DNA from: Acidimicrobiaceae bacterium
GTDB lineage: Bacteria > Actinomycetota > Acidimicrobiia > Acidimicrobiales > Bog-793
Direction of reading: 5' to 3'
Length of the DNA stretch: 64,000 nt
Assembly (NCBI GenBank): GCA_003140595.1
Contig: PLKG01000098.1
Coordinates: forward strand, 54,081-118,080
Positions 62,634 through 64,000 of the stretch are shown piece after piece. The notes under the pieces were generated by a model that was not told the DNA's origin, made no database searches, and saw only the letters and a program-made list of their open reading frames with translations. The position numbers and the translations under genes are program-made. Position 1 is the stretch's first letter. Every line of letters begins with the position of its first letter.

Positions 62634-63623
62634 ATGGCGACGCGTAGGTGCATGTCCATGGAGACGAGCGACGGCAAGCCATGCGAGAACGAGGTCGACG
62701 TTGGGTCGGCTTTCTGTGGCGCGGGCCACCTGTGCGTCTCGCCGCCCGGCAGTCATGCTCCGCTTGCGCCCACGTCTGCGCCGTCAGACCCGCGCCCGGT
62801 CGAGGACATCCTGGCTGTCTCTGGCGGCGGGACGGATCGGCTGGTGATGATGAGTCCGTCGGCAGCGGACGATGGCGGGTTCGTTGCGATGGCCGACGTG
62901 ACGAGGGCGGCAGGGCTGGCGGAGATGGGCGCCGACTACCGGCTGCTCGGTGGGATCGCCGTGATGCTCCACATCTTGCGCCTCGGCATCGACGTGCCCC
63001 TCCGGAGGACAGGCGACGCCGACTTCGGAGTTCCGCCGCACGTGCTGAAGTCCGGTCGCCTGGTCGAGGAACTGGAAGCCATGGGCTACAAGAAAACGAG
63101 CGGTTGCACCTGGGAGCGCGTGCTCGACGGACGGCGGACGGCGTCGACCGATCTGCTCATACCTGCGTACACCTCACGGCCGCGAGTCAACAAGAAGATC
63201 AACAGCAACGGGACCAAGGTCGTGACGACCGAGGTGCCCGGTCTCGCCGAGGCGCTCAGGCGCACGCCCGTGCGATTGCCGGTCCGCTTCGTCCTCTCTG
63301 ATCGGCGTGCGATCGAGACCGAGGTGCTGCTCCCCGATGCCGTGGGAATGTTGCTCCTGAAGGCGGGCGCGAGAAAGGTCCGCAACGAGGAGCGCGACTC
63401 GACCGACTTGTGGCGATGCCTCGAGGTGGCTGCTGCAGAGGGCGTGACATCCAGTGACCTCCCCACCGATCCGGTCATCGGGGACCTCGGCGCGGTCCTC
63501 CGCGAAGAACTCCGACGAGGAGGCCGGTCGATCCCAGCCATCACCAAGGAACTGACGCCCACGGCGGCGGGTCGTATAGAGACTCGGATCCAGGCGTTGC
63601 TCCTGAGAGTCACCGGCTCCTGA
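62634..63623 (+). CDS. AbiEii-like nucleotidyltransferase with N-terminal Cys cluster
   Basis: A 329-residue protein. The active-site region 'YRLLGGIAVMLHILRLGID' then 'LRRTGDADFGVPPHVLKSG' is the GG-x-A...R-x-T-x-D-x-D pattern of AbiEii/DUF1814 nucleotidyltransferase toxins, followed by 'TEVLLPDAVGMLLLKAGAR' and 'KDLWRCLE'-type 'STDLWRCLEVAAAEGV'. The first about 40 residues hold Cys6, Cys17, Cys28, His32 and Cys34, a possible zinc knuckle not typical of AbiEii. About 50 disordered residues follow. Start: ATG 62634 (GGGAG 5 bases before) or 62619. The partner wHTH lies upstream; 75-90 bases with micro-ORFs separate them. Confidence 0.75.
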   Translation: MATRRCMSMETSDGKPCENEVDVGSAFCGAGHLCVSPPGSHAPLAPTSAPSDPRPVEDILAVSGGGTDRLVMMSPSAADDGGFVAMADVTRAAGLAEMGADYRLLGGIAVMLHILRLGIDVPLRRTGDADFGVPPHVLKSGRLVEELEAMGYKKTSGCTWERVLDGRRTASTDLLIPAYTSRPRVNKKINSNGTKVVTTEVPGLAEALRRTPVRLPVRFVLSDRRAIETEVLLPDAVGMLLLKAGARKVRNEERDSTDLWRCLEVAAAEGVTSSDLPTDPVIGDLGAVLREELRRGGRSIPAITKELTPTAAGRIETRIQALLLRVTGS

Positions 63624-63803
63624 CGATCTGACGGAGGACAGCCTCAATCCCGCCTTCGTACGTCAAGTCGTCGACTCTTCTCGATGAGCCCGTGATGCTG
63701 AAGTGCCTGTGTGAGGTGCTTCGGCATCTACCGAAGGTGCGTCAGCCTCAGGGTTCACGGCAGCCGGTTTGCTGACTGTCTGCTTGATCTGGCTGCGTCG
63801 TGG

Positions 63804-64000
63804 TCACAGCTGGCTTGCAATCGCCTCTCCACGACTCCGGGGAAATTTGGGGGCGTCAAGCCGCCCGTGCCTGACGTGAGGGTGGCGAGCATCATCAAGC
63901 CAGGCAGTGATCTCGGCCGGGTCGAAGCGGACAAGCCACCCAACCTTCAGGTAGGGCACCCGTCGTTCGGCGATGAGTCGGCGGATGTGGCGAATGCTCA
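63804..64000 (-). CDS. excisionase-like HTH protein (partial, C-terminal part)
   Basis: The minus strand is open from the window edge to a TGA at 63804, reading 'SIRHIRRLIAERRVPYLKVG' then 'WLVRFDPAEITAWLDDARHP' and a basic tail 'RHGRLDAPKFPRSRGEAIAS'. The 'VR..I...R.P..KVG...RF.P..I..WL' pattern is the HTH_17/excisionase domain of mobile-element and phage genes. The N-terminus is beyond the window. It points towards the nucleotidyltransferase and suggests that the mobile region continues to the right. The 180 bases between (63624-63803) hold no supported gene. Confidence 0.75.
   Translation of the reverse strand, partial: SIRHIRRLIAERRVPYLKVGWLVRFDPAEITAWLDDARHPHVRHGRLDAPKFPRSRGEAIASQL

Noticed and set aside
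1-64000. CRISPR array, insertion sequence or rRNA operon
   Set aside because: No regular short repeats with spacers, no transposase and no rRNA sequence were seen anywhere in the window.

Overview
The window is high-GC DNA with dense coding on both strands, many GTG/TTG starts, and gene families typical of Actinomycetota: an F420/PPOX-type protein, DinB/mycothiol-transferase-like proteins, a DUF3054 membrane protein, a sucrase/ferredoxin-like protein and lipoproteins with 'GYWL...YGS' repeats. A member of or near the class Acidimicrobiia is my best guess. That is an inference from gene content; no rRNA or intact tRNA gene is present to test it.

Left part (1-12 kb): the 5' end of sufD, a small Cys-rich gene and sufB (iron-sulfur cluster assembly, minus strand), then mainly minus-strand housekeeping genes: a RodZ-C-terminus-like membrane protein, a dTDP-sugar epimerase, a Fpg/MutM-type glycosylase, a CitE/malyl-CoA-lyase-like protein, a dienelactone hydrolase, an MFS transporter and class II fumarase fumC. 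Between the MFS gene and fumC (9.8-10.7 kb) lie decayed coding fragments. 12-20 kb: an NlpC/P60 cell-wall hydrolase, a quinone oxidoreductase, a compact MarR - EmrB-type transporter - DoxX/Rieske fusion operon, a TetR regulator and an aldo/keto reductase. 20-26 kb: a GNAT/acyl-CoA-synthetase fusion, a lipoprotein, a fumarylacetoacetate-hydrolase protein and a sucrase/ferredoxin-like protein.

26-31 kb is a [NiFe]-hydrogenase maturation cluster: two micro-ORFs coupled to hypE, then hypF, facing hypC-hypD on the other strand. HypE and HypF make the cyanide ligand from carbamoyl phosphate, and HypC and HypD assemble the Fe(CN)2CO unit. No hydrogenase structural gene and no hypA or hypB is visible. 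31-48 kb holds single genes of envelope and metabolic type: phospholipase D-like, acyl-CoA synthetase, SGNH lipoprotein, luciferase-like monooxygenase, cholesterol-oxidase-like GMC enzyme, rpiA, SMP-30, and a large secreted repeat protein with a 306-bp internal duplication.

48.4-64 kb looks accessory. Two degenerate tRNA-Glu-like sequences (48.45 and 60.6 kb) share an identical 30-bp 3' core and bracket 12 kb. That 12 kb carries an MNT nucleotidyltransferase with a truncated HEPN partner, a PadR-regulated ABC export module with two similar ATPases and two copies of one palindromic operator, a second ABC exporter, a glycosyltransferase, and several broken genes (VOC, DUF664). Just right of the second tRNA-like copy are a tyrosine recombinase, an AbiE-like wHTH/nucleotidyltransferase pair (type IV toxin-antitoxin-like) and, at the edge, an excisionase-like HTH gene. 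I read this as an integration hotspot at a tRNA-Glu locus with layered insertions. The AbiE-like pair is the best candidate for an under-described system.
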